From positions 186,001-250,000 of the forward strand of contig NZ_VFPS01000003.1 in NCBI RefSeq assembly GCF_006716815.1: DNA of 64,000 nucleotides. The letters are read 5' to 3'. Each line of letters opens with the position of its first letter. Position 1 is the stretch's first letter. The position numbers and the translations under genes are program-made. Under the pieces are notes generated by a model. The model was not told where the DNA came from and searched no databases. It worked only from the letters and a program-made list of their open reading frames with translations. This stretch comes from Microbacterium lacticum. Its GTDB lineage: Bacteria; Actinomycetota; Actinomycetes; Actinomycetales; Microbacteriaceae. This document shows, piece by piece, positions 42,652-51,929 of this stretch.

Positions 42652-42667
42652 TAGAACATAGATTCGA
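42652..42667 (-). promoter_or_regulatory. Candidate LexA (SOS) box
   Basis: TAGAACATAGATTCGA on the plus strand matches the actinobacterial SOS palindrome TCGAACATATGTTCGA at 13 of 16 positions. It lies 8 bases upstream of the chosen radical SAM start. Supported by the known DNA-damage induction of the mycobacterial homologue. Confidence 0.5.
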
Positions 42668-42718
42668 TGCCATGGCAAGCAGAGCAGACGATCAGCGAAG
42701 TCACGGCAGAATGGGCGG

Positions 42719-43747
42719 GTGCCGCAGCCCGAGCAGCCCACGACCCGCCGCGCGCGACGCGATGCGGGTCGTCGTGGCCGCCGCCGCACGCTGCAGCTCG
42801 GCGCCGCCGCCGCGCTGCTCGTCGTCGGGATCGTCGTCGCGATCGCCGTCGCCACGGGAGGCGTCGGAGGCGCGGGCGGCAACGGCGGCAGCGCTGGCGG
42901 TGCGGATGCCTCCGGTTCGGGAGCCACGGGCGGCGCCCCCGCCGACGCCGTCGCGCTGCCCGCCGGGTCGGGCGCGGGTGCGGGCGCGGCCACCGGACTT
43001 CCCGCGCCGGCGCAGACATCGGTCGCCGCCGCGACCTGCGCCGATCCTGCGGTCGCCGCCGCGCTCGCGGGGGGATCCGACGCCGACGTGCTCGCCGCGT
43101 TCGGGGGCGCCGCCGCGTTCCGCGCGGCCGTCGCCGGCGGCGCGGCGCCGTGCGTCGACCTCTCCGACTCGCGGCGGGTGTGGGTGATCGTCGACAAGCA
43201 GCGCCCGCTCGCGCCGATCGACTTCGAGCCGGCGGAGGTCACCGCGCCCGCGAACATGCCGCGGACCGTCGACGGACGGCTGCAGCCCGCGGCATCCGAT
43301 GCGCTCAGTGCGCTCGTCGCCGCCGCATCGGCGGAGGGGGCGGGCTCGATCGGGCTGAACAGCGCCTACCGGTCGTACGCCTCGCAGACCCGCACCTACA
43401 ACGGCTACGTCGACTCGATGGGGCGCGAGGAGGCCGACCTGCAGAGCGCCCGGCCCGGGTTCAGCGAGCACCAGACCGGCCTCGCCACCGACGTCGCGGC
43501 GTGCGACGGCGGATGCGCGGCGATCGAGTCGTTCGGTGGCACGCCGCAGGGCGCCTGGGTGGCCGCGAACGCATGGCGGTTCGGGTTCGTCGTGCGCTAC
43601 GAAGACGGGTACACGCCGATCACCGGGTACGAGTGGGAGCCGTGGCACCTGCGCTACATCGGTCCGGGGCTCGCCCAGGTCTATCACGACGGCGGATTCC
43701 ACACCCTCGAGGACTTCTTCGGCCTCCCGGCGGCCCCGACGTACTGA
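42719..43747 (+). CDS. VanY-type D-Ala-D-Ala carboxypeptidase, membrane-anchored
   Basis: A 342-residue peptidase M15B. A basic N-terminus and one helix (about 27-47, LQLGAAAALLVVGIVVAIAV) anchor it to the membrane. A Gly/Ala linker follows, then the catalytic domain with NSAYRSYASQTRTYNGYV, the zinc motif SEHQTGLATDVA (SxHxxGxAxD) and EPWHLRYIG (ExWH). Acts on the peptidoglycan stem-peptide terminus outside the cell. GTG start at 42719; divergent from the radical SAM gene. Confidence 0.9.
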   Translation: MPQPEQPTTRRARRDAGRRGRRRTLQLGAAAALLVVGIVVAIAVATGGVGGAGGNGGSAGGADASGSGATGGAPADAVALPAGSGAGAGAATGLPAPAQTSVAAATCADPAVAAALAGGSDADVLAAFGGAAAFRAAVAGGAAPCVDLSDSRRVWVIVDKQRPLAPIDFEPAEVTAPANMPRTVDGRLQPAASDALSALVAAASAEGAGSIGLNSAYRSYASQTRTYNGYVDSMGREEADLQSARPGFSEHQTGLATDVAACDGGCAAIESFGGTPQGAWVAANAWRFGFVVRYEDGYTPITGYEWEPWHLRYIGPGLAQVYHDGGFHTLEDFFGLPAAPTY

Positions 43748-43955
43748 GGCGCGCCCACGTCCCGACTCCGCGCCACGCACGCGACGCCCTCGCGCCGACA
43801 CCCTCGCGCCGACCGGCACCGAGGCATCCACCCCGCGCTGCCTGCACGCGGTGCAACCCAGTACCATGGATGCTGAGATGGCATGCCACCGGCATCCCGC
43901 ACCTCGACCGACTTCGATACTCGATCGACACTCAACGAAGAGAGGCAGGCGCACC

Positions 43956-45119
43956 ATGGAGCGCAATATCTACGACGAAGACCACGAGGCGTTCCGCGAC
44001 GTCGTCAAGGAGTTCGTCAAGCGCTACGCCACGGAGGAGAAGCGCAAGCAGTGGGAGGCGGACGGCGAGATCGACCGCGCCACGATGCTCGCCGCGGGCG
44101 AGGCCGGCATCATCGGGCTCTCCGTGCCGGAGGAGTTCGGCGGCGCGGGCATGCTGCAGGACTACCGCTTCCGCGCGATCGTGCTCGAAGAGGTCATCAA
44201 GGCCGGCCAGGGCTCGCTCGCGGGCGCCCTCGGCATCCAGGACGACCTCGCCGTGCCGTACATCGTGCACATGGGCACGCAGGAGCAGAAGGAGAAGTGG
44301 CTGCCAGGCATGGCGACCGGCGAGATCCTCGGCGCCCTCGCGATGACCGAGCCCGGTGCCGGGTCCGACCTCCGCGGCATCAAGACGACCGCCAAGAAGG
44401 TCGACGGCGGCTACCTCGTCAACGGCGCGAAGACGTTCATCTCGTCGGGCAAGACCGCCGACATCGTCGTCACCTTCGTCAAGACCGGTGAGGGCAACCG
44501 GCCCGATGCCTTCAGCCTGCTGATCCTCGAAGACGGCATGGAGGGCTTCGAGCACGGCAAGAAGCTCGAGAAGATGGGCTTCCACGGGTGGGACACCGCC
44601 GAGCTCAGCTTCACCGACGTGTTCGTGCCCGAGGCGAACCTCATCGGCGGCAAGGAGGGCCTCGGCTTCATCCAGCTCATGATGAACCTGCCGCTCGAGC
44701 GCCTGTCGATCGGCGTCGCGGCGGCTGCCGCCGGTGAGGCCGCGTTCGACTGGACCCGCGACTACGTGATCAGCCGTGAGGCGTTCGGCGAGCGCGTCGC
44801 CGACTTCCAGAACACCCGCTTCCGCCTCGCCGACATGGCGACGACGGTCGACGTGATGTGGGCCTACATCGACCGCGCGATGGAGCTCTACAAGGACCAG
44901 AAGCTCACCGCCGAAGAGGCCGCGAAAGTCAAGTTCTGGGCCACCGACCGCGAGGCGGAGCTGCTCGACGTCGGCGTGCAGCTGCACGGCGGCTACGGCT
45001 ACATCACCGAGTATCCGATCGCGCGCGCCTACCTGGATGCCCGTGTGCACCGCATCTACGGCGGCACCAACGAGATCATGCGCGACCTCGTCGCGCGCCA
45101 GATCGTCGGCAAGCGCTGA
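43956..45119 (+). CDS. Acyl-CoA dehydrogenase
   Basis: A 387-residue FAD enzyme of fatty-acid or branched-chain acyl-CoA oxidation. Signatures: ALAMTEPGAGSDLRGI, GFHGWDTAELSFTDVFVPEA, VQLHGGYGYITEYPIARAYL, and RIYGGTNEIMRDLVARQI. The C-terminal motif has Gly where medium-chain enzymes carry the catalytic Glu. The base is then probably the Glu of LPLERLSIG, as in long-chain and isovaleryl-type enzymes. ATG at 43956. Last intact backbone gene before island B. Confidence 0.93.
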   Translation: MERNIYDEDHEAFRDVVKEFVKRYATEEKRKQWEADGEIDRATMLAAGEAGIIGLSVPEEFGGAGMLQDYRFRAIVLEEVIKAGQGSLAGALGIQDDLAVPYIVHMGTQEQKEKWLPGMATGEILGALAMTEPGAGSDLRGIKTTAKKVDGGYLVNGAKTFISSGKTADIVVTFVKTGEGNRPDAFSLLILEDGMEGFEHGKKLEKMGFHGWDTAELSFTDVFVPEANLIGGKEGLGFIQLMMNLPLERLSIGVAAAAAGEAAFDWTRDYVISREAFGERVADFQNTRFRLADMATTVDVMWAYIDRAMELYKDQKLTAEEAAKVKFWATDREAELLDVGVQLHGGYGYITEYPIARAYLDARVHRIYGGTNEIMRDLVARQIVGKR

Positions 45120-45149
45120 CGCGGGCGCCGCACAGCCGCCCGCCCCGCC

Positions 45150-45530
45150 TCACCGAAGCGCGAGGCTCACGCACAGCAGGGTGAGTGCGAGACCCTGGAT
45201 GACCGCGCGCAGCACGATCACCGAATCCCAGCGCTCCTGCAGCGCGCGGGCATCCCGCGGCACGTCGCCGGCGTAGGCGGCGGCGCTGAGCCTTTTGTTG
45301 ATCGGCGCCGAGATGCGCGCGAAGATGCCCAGCCACGCGAGCAGCAGCACCAGCGCGAGCGTCGCCGCCACGCCGCTCGCCCAGGCGTGCTGGAGGAAGG
45401 CCAGCACCGCGGCGACCGCCGATCCGGCGACGCCGACGATCGCGGCGACGGGCAGTCGGCGGTCACCGTAGGCGTGGCCGCGGCCGACGACCTGCTGGCC
45501 GATCGGGCAGTTCCAGGGAGGCCTGTATCC
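45150..45530 (-). pseudogene. 3' part of a DUF1772-like membrane-protein gene, truncated at the island B edge
   Basis: The frame reads WNCPIGQQVVGRGHAYGDRR, a helix LPVAAIVGVAGSAVAAVLAF, a second helix GVAATLALVLLLAWLGIFAR, then ISAPINKRLSAAA and QERWDSVIVLRAVIQGLALT to the stop at 45150. This is the C-terminal pattern of DUF1772/anthrone-oxygenase-like proteins. The N-terminus is missing: upstream of about 45530 the sequence changes character and an in-frame TAA lies at 45543-45545. The junction marks the left edge of island B. Confidence 0.6.
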
Positions 45531-45542
45531 CGCAGGGATGCC

Positions 45543-45729
45543 TTACGGGGATACTGCGCTCTGGACAGGTAGCGGCGTATCGAGTTTGGTCCCGGGGATT
45601 TTCGTCGGAGACCACACCGTGTCGGGATCAACGGTGCGCCCGATCCGGGGAGCCGTCAGCTCGTCTGTAGGGATGTCGATGTGTTATTCAGGTAGTCGAA
45701 GTGGAACTGTCTGCGGAAACGTGATTGAT
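45543..45729 (-). other. Gene-remnant mosaic at the left edge of island B
   Basis: Minus-strand fragments without starts: one frame gives HIDIPTDELTAPRIGRTVDP then VWSPTKIPGTKLDTPLPVQS ending at TAA 45543; another gives RRQFHFDYLNNTSTSLQTS. They look like 3' ends of transferred genes cut by rearrangement. Not identified. Confidence 0.3.
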
Positions 45730-46618
45730 CAGGAGTAGTGCCCCTTAACGTGGTGTAGCGCGCGGTGGCTGCCGGCCCCGTCTTGGACGTGGGCGCGGTC
45801 ACCGTGTGATCCTTCGAGGAAACTCTCACATCCCACTCGAAAGGCATCATCACGATGACCGCACCTCATATTGTCGACCCTGCTGGCCTGCTTGGCGAAG
45901 CCCTCGCGGACGCGTCTCCGGATCTGATGCGCAGCCTGCTGCAGACGATGATCAACGCGCTCCTGTCCGCCGATGCTGACGCTGTGGTCGGCGCCGAGTG
46001 GGGCAAGCCCTCACCGGACCGTGCCGCGCAGCGCAACGGCTACCGCCACCGCGACCTCGACACCCGCGTCGGCACGATCGACGTCGCGATCCCGAAGCTC
46101 CGGCAGGGCACCTACTTCCCGGAATGGCTCCTCGAGCGCCGCAAGCGCGCCGAGACTGCGCTGATCACGGTCGTCGCGGACTGCTACCTCGCCGGTGTCT
46201 CGACGCGGCGGATGGACAAGCTGGTGAAGACTCTCGGGATCCACTCGCTGTCGAAGTCGCAGGTCTCCCGGATGGCCGCGGACCTCGACGAACACGTCGA
46301 CCAGTTCCGCCACCGGCCCCTCGGCGATGCGGGCCCGTTCACGTTCGTCGCCGCCGATGCGCTGACCATGAAAGTCCGTGAAGGCGGCCGCGTGATCAAC
46401 GCCGTGGTACTGGTCGCCACAGGGGTGAACGCCGACGGGCGCCGGGAAGTGCTCGGCCTGCGGGTCGCGACGTCGGAGACCGGTGCTGCCTGGAACTCGT
46501 TCTTCGCCGACCTCGTCGCTCGCGGTCTGGGCGGGGTGCGCCTCGTCACCTCCGACGCTCACGCCGGTCTCGTGGAGGCGATCGCGGCGAACCTGCCCGG
46601 CGCGGTCTGGCAACGCTC
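45730..46618 (+). mobile_element. IS256-family element, right part missing
   Basis: A transposase of the IS256 type with about 120 bases of leader. The left terminus was not resolved (taken near 45730). The right side breaks off at 46618 inside the transposase and joins unrelated sequence, so the element cannot move. Confidence 0.7.
45855..46618 (+). pseudogene. IS256-family transposase, C-terminally truncated
   Basis: ATG at 45855 starts MTAPHIVDPAGLLGEALADA. Typical IS256 segments follow: LLSADADAVVGAEWGKPSPDRAAQRNGYR, TIDVAIPKLRQGTYFPEWLL, GVSTRRMDKLVKTLGIHSLS, FVAADALTMKVREGG (first Asp), VLGLRVATSETGAAWNSFF and VTSDAHAGLVEAI (second Asp). The protein breaks after NLPGAVWQR, before the Cys-rich block and catalytic Glu, and the frame then runs through foreign sequence to 46694. 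About 255 of the usual ~410 residues remain. Confidence 0.9.
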
Positions 46619-46754
46619 ACTCGTCAAGATGGGTAGTGGCGGGATCGTCCCGCTGGTTCATCCTCACCGTCGGGAGAGGACCTTGGCAGCGTGACCTTCG
46701 AGGTCCAGCGGCAGACCTGTCCCTCCCGGCGGTGGCGGATTCCGACTGGCTAGT

Positions 46755-47856
46755 TGTGATGTCCAGGGACGTTGTTGCGTGAATCGCTCGTGATTTCTGA
46801 GGGGTGAAGGCCTCCGGTTGCGAGAGTGGAGCTGTTTAGAAACCGCTCACGCAACACAGGAGGCCTTCATGTCCCACGCTAACGCTGCTCTGACCCCGCG
46901 CGCTCGTTTGCGGCTGGCCAAGCTCATTGTCGAAGAGCATTGGTCCGCCACTGTCGCGGCGAAGATGTTCATGACCTCGCCGCCTACGGCGCGGAAGTGG
47001 GCCGTCAGGTTCCGCGTCGAGGGGGCAGCAGGGATGCTCGACAGATCCAGCCGGCCGCGATCGATGCCGACCAAGACCCCTCCCGAGCTGGTCAAACGGA
47101 TCGTGAAGGCACGGTGGCGACGCCGGCTCGGCCCGGCGCAGATCGCCGCGGAGCTCGGCCTCCCGACCTCGACTGTTCATGCGGTACTGGTGCGCGCGCG
47201 GATCAACAGACTCAGTCATATCGATCGGGTTACCGGCGAACCCATCCGCCGATACGAGCATCCCCATCCCGGATCGATGATTCACGTCGACGTGACCAAA
47301 TTCGGCAGCATCCCCGATGGTGGTGGCTGGCGGTTCGTCGGCAAGCAGCAAGGAGACAAACACAAGGCGACGACGGCTCTCCGCACGGGAAGAACCAGCA
47401 AAGGTCACCCGAACATCGGCACCGCATTCGTCCATACCGTTATCGATGACTACTCCCGCGTTGCCTACGCCGAGATCTGCGCCGACGAGAAAGCCGTCAC
47501 GGCGATCGGTGTCCTTGAACGCGCTGCCGCCTGGTTCGCAGATCGCGGCGTCACAGTCGAGCGCGTCTTATCCGACAACGGGTCGGCCTATCGCTCCTAC
47601 GCATGGCGAGATGCCTGCACCCTGCTCGGCGTCCGACACAAGCGCACCCGCCCCTATCGTCCACAGACCAATGGCAAGATCGAGCGGTTCCACCGCACCC
47701 TCGCCGACGGCTGGGCCTACGCACGCTTCTACGGATCAGAATCCGAACGCCGAGCCGCGCTACCCGCCTGGCTACACACCTACAATCATCACAGGCACCA
47801 CTCCGCAGTCGGAGCCGCACCCATCAGCAGACTCAACAACCTGCCTGGACATCACA
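46755..47856 (+). mobile_element. Intact 1102-bp IS481-family element
   Basis: Ends TGTGATGTCCAGG and CCTGGACATCACA. CTAG lies on both sides (46750-46753 and 47858-47861), each one base away from the element; the bases just outside CTAG differ left and right. Same length and encoded protein as the interrupted copy at 27043-29609, in the opposite orientation. Confidence 0.93.
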
Positions 47857-47861
47857 CCTAG
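46869..47861 (+). CDS. IS481-family transposase
   Basis: A 330-residue DDE transposase. N-terminal HTH domains (MSHANAALTPRARLRLAKLI; SPPTARKWAVRFRVEGAAGM), then the catalytic core with MIHVDVTKFGSIPDGGGWRF, VHTVIDDYSRVAYAEI, VERVLSDNGSAYRSYAW and PQTNGKIERFHRTLADGW. AGGAGG lies upstream of ATG 46869. The TAG stop (47859-47861) is part of the target CTAG outside the element. Likely the functional source for the interrupted 27-kb copy, or the reverse. Confidence 0.95.
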   Translation: MSHANAALTPRARLRLAKLIVEEHWSATVAAKMFMTSPPTARKWAVRFRVEGAAGMLDRSSRPRSMPTKTPPELVKRIVKARWRRRLGPAQIAAELGLPTSTVHAVLVRARINRLSHIDRVTGEPIRRYEHPHPGSMIHVDVTKFGSIPDGGGWRFVGKQQGDKHKATTALRTGRTSKGHPNIGTAFVHTVIDDYSRVAYAEICADEKAVTAIGVLERAAAWFADRGVTVERVLSDNGSAYRSYAWRDACTLLGVRHKRTRPYRPQTNGKIERFHRTLADGWAYARFYGSESERRAALPAWLHTYNHHRHHSAVGAAPISRLNNLPGHHT

Positions 47862-47969
47862 ACCGATCATTCCGGCGGCGACGCCCAGCCCGTGCCGGCG
47901 TAACACCGCACCGATCTGCCGGTACCGGCCGCGACGACCCTCACCCATCACATCCCCCGTTCTTCCCGG

Positions 47970-48527
47970 TCAGCGGGTCCGGTCGAGGATGAACTGGACA
48001 CGCTCGTCCGGTGGCAGTGCGGGGACGGTGACCACGGGGAACGGCAGCTCCCGATACACCTGCCCGATCAGCTCGTGGAGGCGCTGCTGCGCAGCCGCGT
48101 CCTCGGTGCGCGCGTAATCGGGAGCCAACGGCAGCAGGTCCAGCAGGAACACGGTCGCGTACCGCGCCTGGGCGACCGCGTCCCGCAGCGCGGGGTCGGG
48201 GTCGATGCCGAGGAACCGGTAGTAGGCCAGCGAGTCCGGCAGGGCCCGGTCCAGGAACACCGTCTGCGCCGGGTCCAGGTCACGCTCCTGCTGGATCTGC
48301 ATCGCCACGACCGCGCGCTGGAACTGCGCCTGCCGGTCCCGGATCTGCCGGATGCTGCGCCCGCTGATCCGTTGCAGGTCGATGTAGTGGCGGGCATGCT
48401 CGATCGTCGTCGCATACCCCCGGGCGTGCAACAGGTTCACCGTCGTGGTCTTCCCCGAGCTCGGACCCCCGGTCAGCACATGCCAGCCGGACCCGTGAGC
48501 GGGGTGAGGGTGCCGAACGCCGGTCAT
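47970..48527 (-). CDS. AAA-type NTPase/kinase (AAA_28-like)
   Basis: A 185-residue P-loop protein. The Walker A motif is TGGPSSGKTTTVNLLHARGY, followed by EHARHYIDLQ. A Walker B-like segment is QTVFLDRALPDSLAYYRFLG, and the C-terminal strand is FPVVTVPALPPDERVQFIL. This matches small AAA_28 (NadR-like kinase fold) NTPases. Divergent from csoR across a 61-base region with a CsoR-type operator, so it may be copper-regulated too. Substrate unknown. Confidence 0.82.
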   Translation of the reverse strand: MTGVRHPHPAHGSGWHVLTGGPSSGKTTTVNLLHARGYATTIEHARHYIDLQRISGRSIRQIRDRQAQFQRAVVAMQIQQERDLDPAQTVFLDRALPDSLAYYRFLGIDPDPALRDAVAQARYATVFLLDLLPLAPDYARTEDAAAQQRLHELIGQVYRELPFPVVTVPALPPDERVQFILDRTR

Positions 48528-48544
48528 GCCCCCACCCTACACCC

Positions 48545-48563
48545 CATACCCCTAGTGGGTATG
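48545..48563. promoter_or_regulatory. CsoR operator
   Basis: CATACCC-CTAGT-GGGTATG, a perfect inverted repeat with 7-base arms, between the divergent NTPase gene and csoR. It has the TACCC...GGGTA form of copper-CsoR sites. A related site occurs at 59730-59746. Confidence 0.75.
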
Positions 48564-48588
48564 CTAGATTGGGGTGAGGAGGTACGAG

Positions 48589-48873
48589 ATGGCACACGGG
48601 TATGTGGACAACAAGCCGACGCTGCTGGCGCGGCTGAGCCGCGCGGAGGGGCAGGTCCGCGGGATCGCGCGGATGATCGACGAGGACGTCTACTGCATCG
48701 ACGTGCTGACCCAGGTGTCGGCGGCGACGAAGGCGCTGGAGTCCGTCGCGCTGGCGCTGCTGGAAGACCACCTCGCGCATTGCGTCGCGCAGGCGACCGC
48801 GGAAGGCGGCCCGGTTGCGGAGGAGAAGCTCCGTGAGGCCAACGCCGCCATCGCCCGCCTCGTGCGCTCCTAA
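48589..48873 (+). CDS. csoR: CsoR-family copper-sensing repressor
   Basis: A 94-residue all-helical DUF156 regulator. It begins MAHGYVDNKPTLLARLSRAE, and carries the C-H-C copper ligand set in VYCIDVLTQ (Cys), LLEDHLAHCVAQ (His and Cys). Cu(I) binding releases it from GC-flanked TACCC...GGGTA operators. One lies immediately upstream (48545-48563), so it autoregulates and probably controls copZ-copA. ATG at 48589 follows GAGGAGG. Confidence 0.93.
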   Translation: MAHGYVDNKPTLLARLSRAEGQVRGIARMIDEDVYCIDVLTQVSAATKALESVALALLEDHLAHCVAQATAEGGPVAEEKLREANAAIARLVRS

Positions 48874-48920
48874 GACACCCTCTACTCACATTCACACAAG
48901 GCTCTTGAAGGGAGCACATC

Positions 48921-49280
48921 ATGACCGGACAGGGATTCCAGGACCTCGGCCTGCAGGCGACCAGCACCGGCGGTGGCTGCGCCTGTTGCAGCCCCACCTC
49001 CCACGCCACGGCAGCCACCGACACCGGCGCACCGGCGCAGCAGACGGCGGCGGGCGAGACCGTGTCGGCGCAGTTCCTGGTGGAGGGGATGACCTGCGCG
49101 CACTGCGTGCGTAGCGTCACCGAGGAGGTCTCCGCGATCGACGGTGTCTCCGACGTCGCGGTCGATCTGCACGCCGGTGGCGTGTCCACGGTGACGGTGT
49201 CCAGCGCGACGCCGGTGGATGCGGAGCGGGTGCGGGCGGCGGTGGAGGAGGCCGGGTACAGCCTCGCCGCAGCCTCATGA
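48921..49280 (+). CDS. copZ: Copper chaperone CopZ-like protein with HMA domain
   Basis: A 119-residue protein. The N-terminal 45 residues are Gly/Thr/Ala-rich with a CACC cluster ([12 protein letters not shown]). Residues about 50-115 are a heavy-metal-associated domain with the Cu(I) site [20 protein letters not shown]. It delivers Cu(I) to CopA, whose gene overlaps by four bases (ATGA). The extra Cys cluster is not in classic 69-residue CopZ and could be a second metal site. Confidence 0.88.
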   Translation: MTGQGFQDLGLQATSTGGGCACCSPTSHATAATDTGAPAQQTAAGETVSAQFLVEGMTCAHCVRSVTEEVSAIDGVSDVAVDLHAGGVSTVTVSSATPVDAERVRAAVEEAGYSLAAAS

Positions 49281-51556
49281 GCACGCTGGACGTCGATCTC
49301 GACATCACCGGGATGACCTGCGCGTCGTGCGCGACGCGGGTCGAGCGGAAGCTGAACAAGCTGCCCGGGGTGGCGGCGACGGTCAACTTCGCCACCGAGA
49401 AGGCCCGCGTGCACTCGGAGGCCCCGGTGCCGGTGGAGGAGCTGATCGCGGCGGTCGAGCAGGCCGGGTACGGAGCGAGCCTCCCAGCCCCGCCTGTGCC
49501 CGACACGGCTGAGCAGACCATCCCGCGGGACGATGAGCTGGCGTCGCTGCGGCAGCGGCTGATCGTCTCGGCGGTGCTGGCGGTGCCGGTCGCGGTGCTG
49601 TCGATGATCCCCGCCCTGCAGTTCACCTACTGGCAGTGGCTCACGCTCACCCTGGCCGCGCCGGTGGTGGTGTGGGGGGCGTGGCCGTTCCACCGCGCCG
49701 CGGCGATCAATGCCCGGCACGGGGCGGCGACGATGGACACTCTGATCAGCGTCGGGGTGCTGGCCGCGTTCGGCTGGTCGCTGTACGCGCTGTTCTTCGG
49801 CGGTGCGGGGATGCCGGGAATGCGGATGAGCGTCACCTTCGTCGGCACCCCGCAGGCCGGTGGCCACGAGGTGTACCTGGAGGTCGCCGCGCTGGTGACC
49901 GTGTTCATCCTCCTCGGCCGCTACCTCGAGGTTCGTGCCAAGCGGCAGTCCGGCGAGGCCCTGCGCGCCCTGCTGGAGCTCGGCGCCAAGGACGCAGTGA
50001 TCCTCCGCGAAGGCACTGAGCAGCGCGTCCCCGTCGCACAGCTCGTTCCGGGTGATGTCGTGGTGGTGCGGCCGGGTGAGAAGATCCCCGCCGACGGCCT
50101 CGTCACCGAGGGAATGTCCGCGGTGGACGAGTCGATGCTGACCGGCGAGTCCGTGCCGGTCGAAGTCGCCCCCGGCTCCCGCGTGGTCGGCGCGACTGTG
50201 AACACCGGCGGGCGCCTGCTCGTGCAGATCACCCGCGTCGGCGCCGACACCGAGCTGGCCCGGATGGCGCGGCTGGTCGAGGAGGCGCAGACCGGCAAGG
50301 CCCAGGTGCAGCGCCTCGCCGACCGGGTGTCGGCCGTCTTCGTCCCCATCGTCATTGTCCTCGCCCTGGCCGCGTTCGCCGGGTGGCTGATCGCGGGGGC
50401 GCCCTTGGAGGTCGCCTTCACCGCCGCGGTGACCACCCTGATCATCGCCTGCCCGTGCGCGCTGGGGCTGGCGACGCCGACCGCTCTGCTGGTCGGCACC
50501 GGCCGCGGCGCCCAGCTGGGCATCCTCATCCGCGGACCCCAGGTGCTCGAGCAGACCCGCCGCATCGACACCGTCGTGCTCGACAAGACCGGCACCATCA
50601 CCGCCGGCACCATGACCGTCACCGGCATCCACCCCGCTCCCGGCACCGATGAGGCGGAGCTGATCCGGTTCGCCGCGGCGCTCGAGCACGGCTCCGAGCA
50701 CCCCATCGGCCGCGCCATCACCGCCGCAGCCGACGGCCCGACGGATGCCGTGGAGTCATTCGCCGCCGAGGCCGGTCAAGGCGTGCAGGGCATCGTCGAC
50801 GGCCGGATGGTCGCCGCGGGCCGCGCCTCCTGGATCACCACCCAGTGGTCCCTCCCCATCCCCTCAGGCCTCGCCGCGACCATCGCGGCGGACGAGGCGG
50901 CGGGGGCGACGGTGACGGTGGTGGCGTGGGACGGGCAGGTGCGCGGGGCGATCAGCGTCGCCGACACCATCAAACCCACCAGCCGTGAGGCGGTCGCACG
51001 GCTCCGGGAGCTCGGGTTGACCCCGATCCTGCTCACCGGCGACAACCCCGGCGCCGCCCGCGCGATCGCCAACCAGGCCGGGATCGAGGACGTCCGCGCC
51101 GGGGTCACCCCGCAGGGCAAGCTCGACACCATCCGCGACCTGCAGGCCGCGGGCCGGGTGGTCGCGATGGTCGGCGACGGCGTCAACGACGCCGCAGCCC
51201 TCGCCGCCGCCGACCTCGGGATCGCGATGGGCACCGGCACCGACGCGGCCATCACCGCCGCGGACCTGACCATCGTCTCCGGCGACCTGATGCTGGTCCC
51301 GGACGCGATCCGGCTGGCCCGCCGCACCCTGGGCACGATCAAGGGGAACCTGTTCTGGGCGTTCGCGTACAACGTCGCCGCGATCCCGGTCGCGATGCTC
51401 GCCCTGCTCAACCCCATCCTCGCCGCCGCGGCAATGGCGTTCAGCAGCGTGTTCGTCGTCACCAACAGCCTCCGCCTGCGCCGCTTTCGCCCCCTGCCCA
51501 CCCCAACCCGTGCCGGCGCCCCCGCCACCCGAGAGCCCGCGCCCGTCCAGGCCTAA
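49277..51556 (+). CDS. copA: Cu(I)-exporting P1B-type ATPase CopA
   Basis: A 759-residue P-type ATPase. The N-terminal HMA domain has [20 protein letters not shown]. Membrane helices flank an actuator domain with [10 protein letters not shown], the ion-binding CPC is in [20 protein letters not shown], phosphorylation is at [13 protein letters not shown], the nucleotide site is at [12 protein letters not shown], and the hinge is [20 protein letters not shown]. The conserved YN and MxxxS helices ([14 protein letters not shown]) confirm Cu(I) specificity. Overlaps copZ; the csoR-copZ-copA order is an operon under the CsoR site. Confidence 0.97.
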   Translation: MSTLDVDLDITGMTCASCATRVERKLNKLPGVAATVNFATEKARVHSEAPVPVEELIAAVEQAGYGASLPAPPVPDTAEQTIPRDDELASLRQRLIVSAVLAVPVAVLSMIPALQFTYWQWLTLTLAAPVVVWGAWPFHRAAAINARHGAATMDTLISVGVLAAFGWSLYALFFGGAGMPGMRMSVTFVGTPQAGGHEVYLEVAALVTVFILLGRYLEVRAKRQSGEALRALLELGAKDAVILREGTEQRVPVAQLVPGDVVVVRPGEKIPADGLVTEGMSAVDESMLTGESVPVEVAPGSRVVGATVNTGGRLLVQITRVGADTELARMARLVEEAQTGKAQVQRLADRVSAVFVPIVIVLALAAFAGWLIAGAPLEVAFTAAVTTLIIACPCALGLATPTALLVGTGRGAQLGILIRGPQVLEQTRRIDTVVLDKTGTITAGTMTVTGIHPAPGTDEAELIRFAAALEHGSEHPIGRAITAAADGPTDAVESFAAEAGQGVQGIVDGRMVAAGRASWITTQWSLPIPSGLAATIAADEAAGATVTVVAWDGQVRGAISVADTIKPTSREAVARLRELGLTPILLTGDNPGAARAIANQAGIEDVRAGVTPQGKLDTIRDLQAAGRVVAMVGDGVNDAAALAAADLGIAMGTGTDAAITAADLTIVSGDLMLVPDAIRLARRTLGTIKGNLFWAFAYNVAAIPVAMLALLNPILAAAAMAFSSVFVVTNSLRLRRFRPLPTPTRAGAPATREPAPVQA

Positions 51557-51581
51557 CCATCGCTCGAGAAGGAGACACACC

Positions 51582-51899
<318 letters not shown>

Positions 51900-51929
51900 C
51901 CGGCCAGATAACCCGGTCGGAGATAGAGG

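Larger units (their letters stand above)
46664..47948 (-). pseudogene. 5' fragment of an AarF/UbiB-like kinase gene, IS-interrupted
   Basis: ATG at 47948 starts MGEGRRGRYRQIGAVLRRHG then LGVAAGMIGL, as in ABC1/AarF/UbiB-family N-termini. The 1102-bp IS481 copy interrupts it at a CTAG. Beyond the element the frame continues ASRNPPPPGGTGLPLDLEGH to a stop at 46664, and the kinase domain is absent. The fragment abuts the truncated IS256. The family assignment rests on about 30 residues and is tentative. Confidence 0.5.

Noticed and set aside
27043..47856. A composite transposon made by the two 1102-bp IS copies
   Set aside because: The copies are inverted, carry different target cores (CTAA and CTAG), and the 17 kb between them is typical backbone, so they look like independent insertions.
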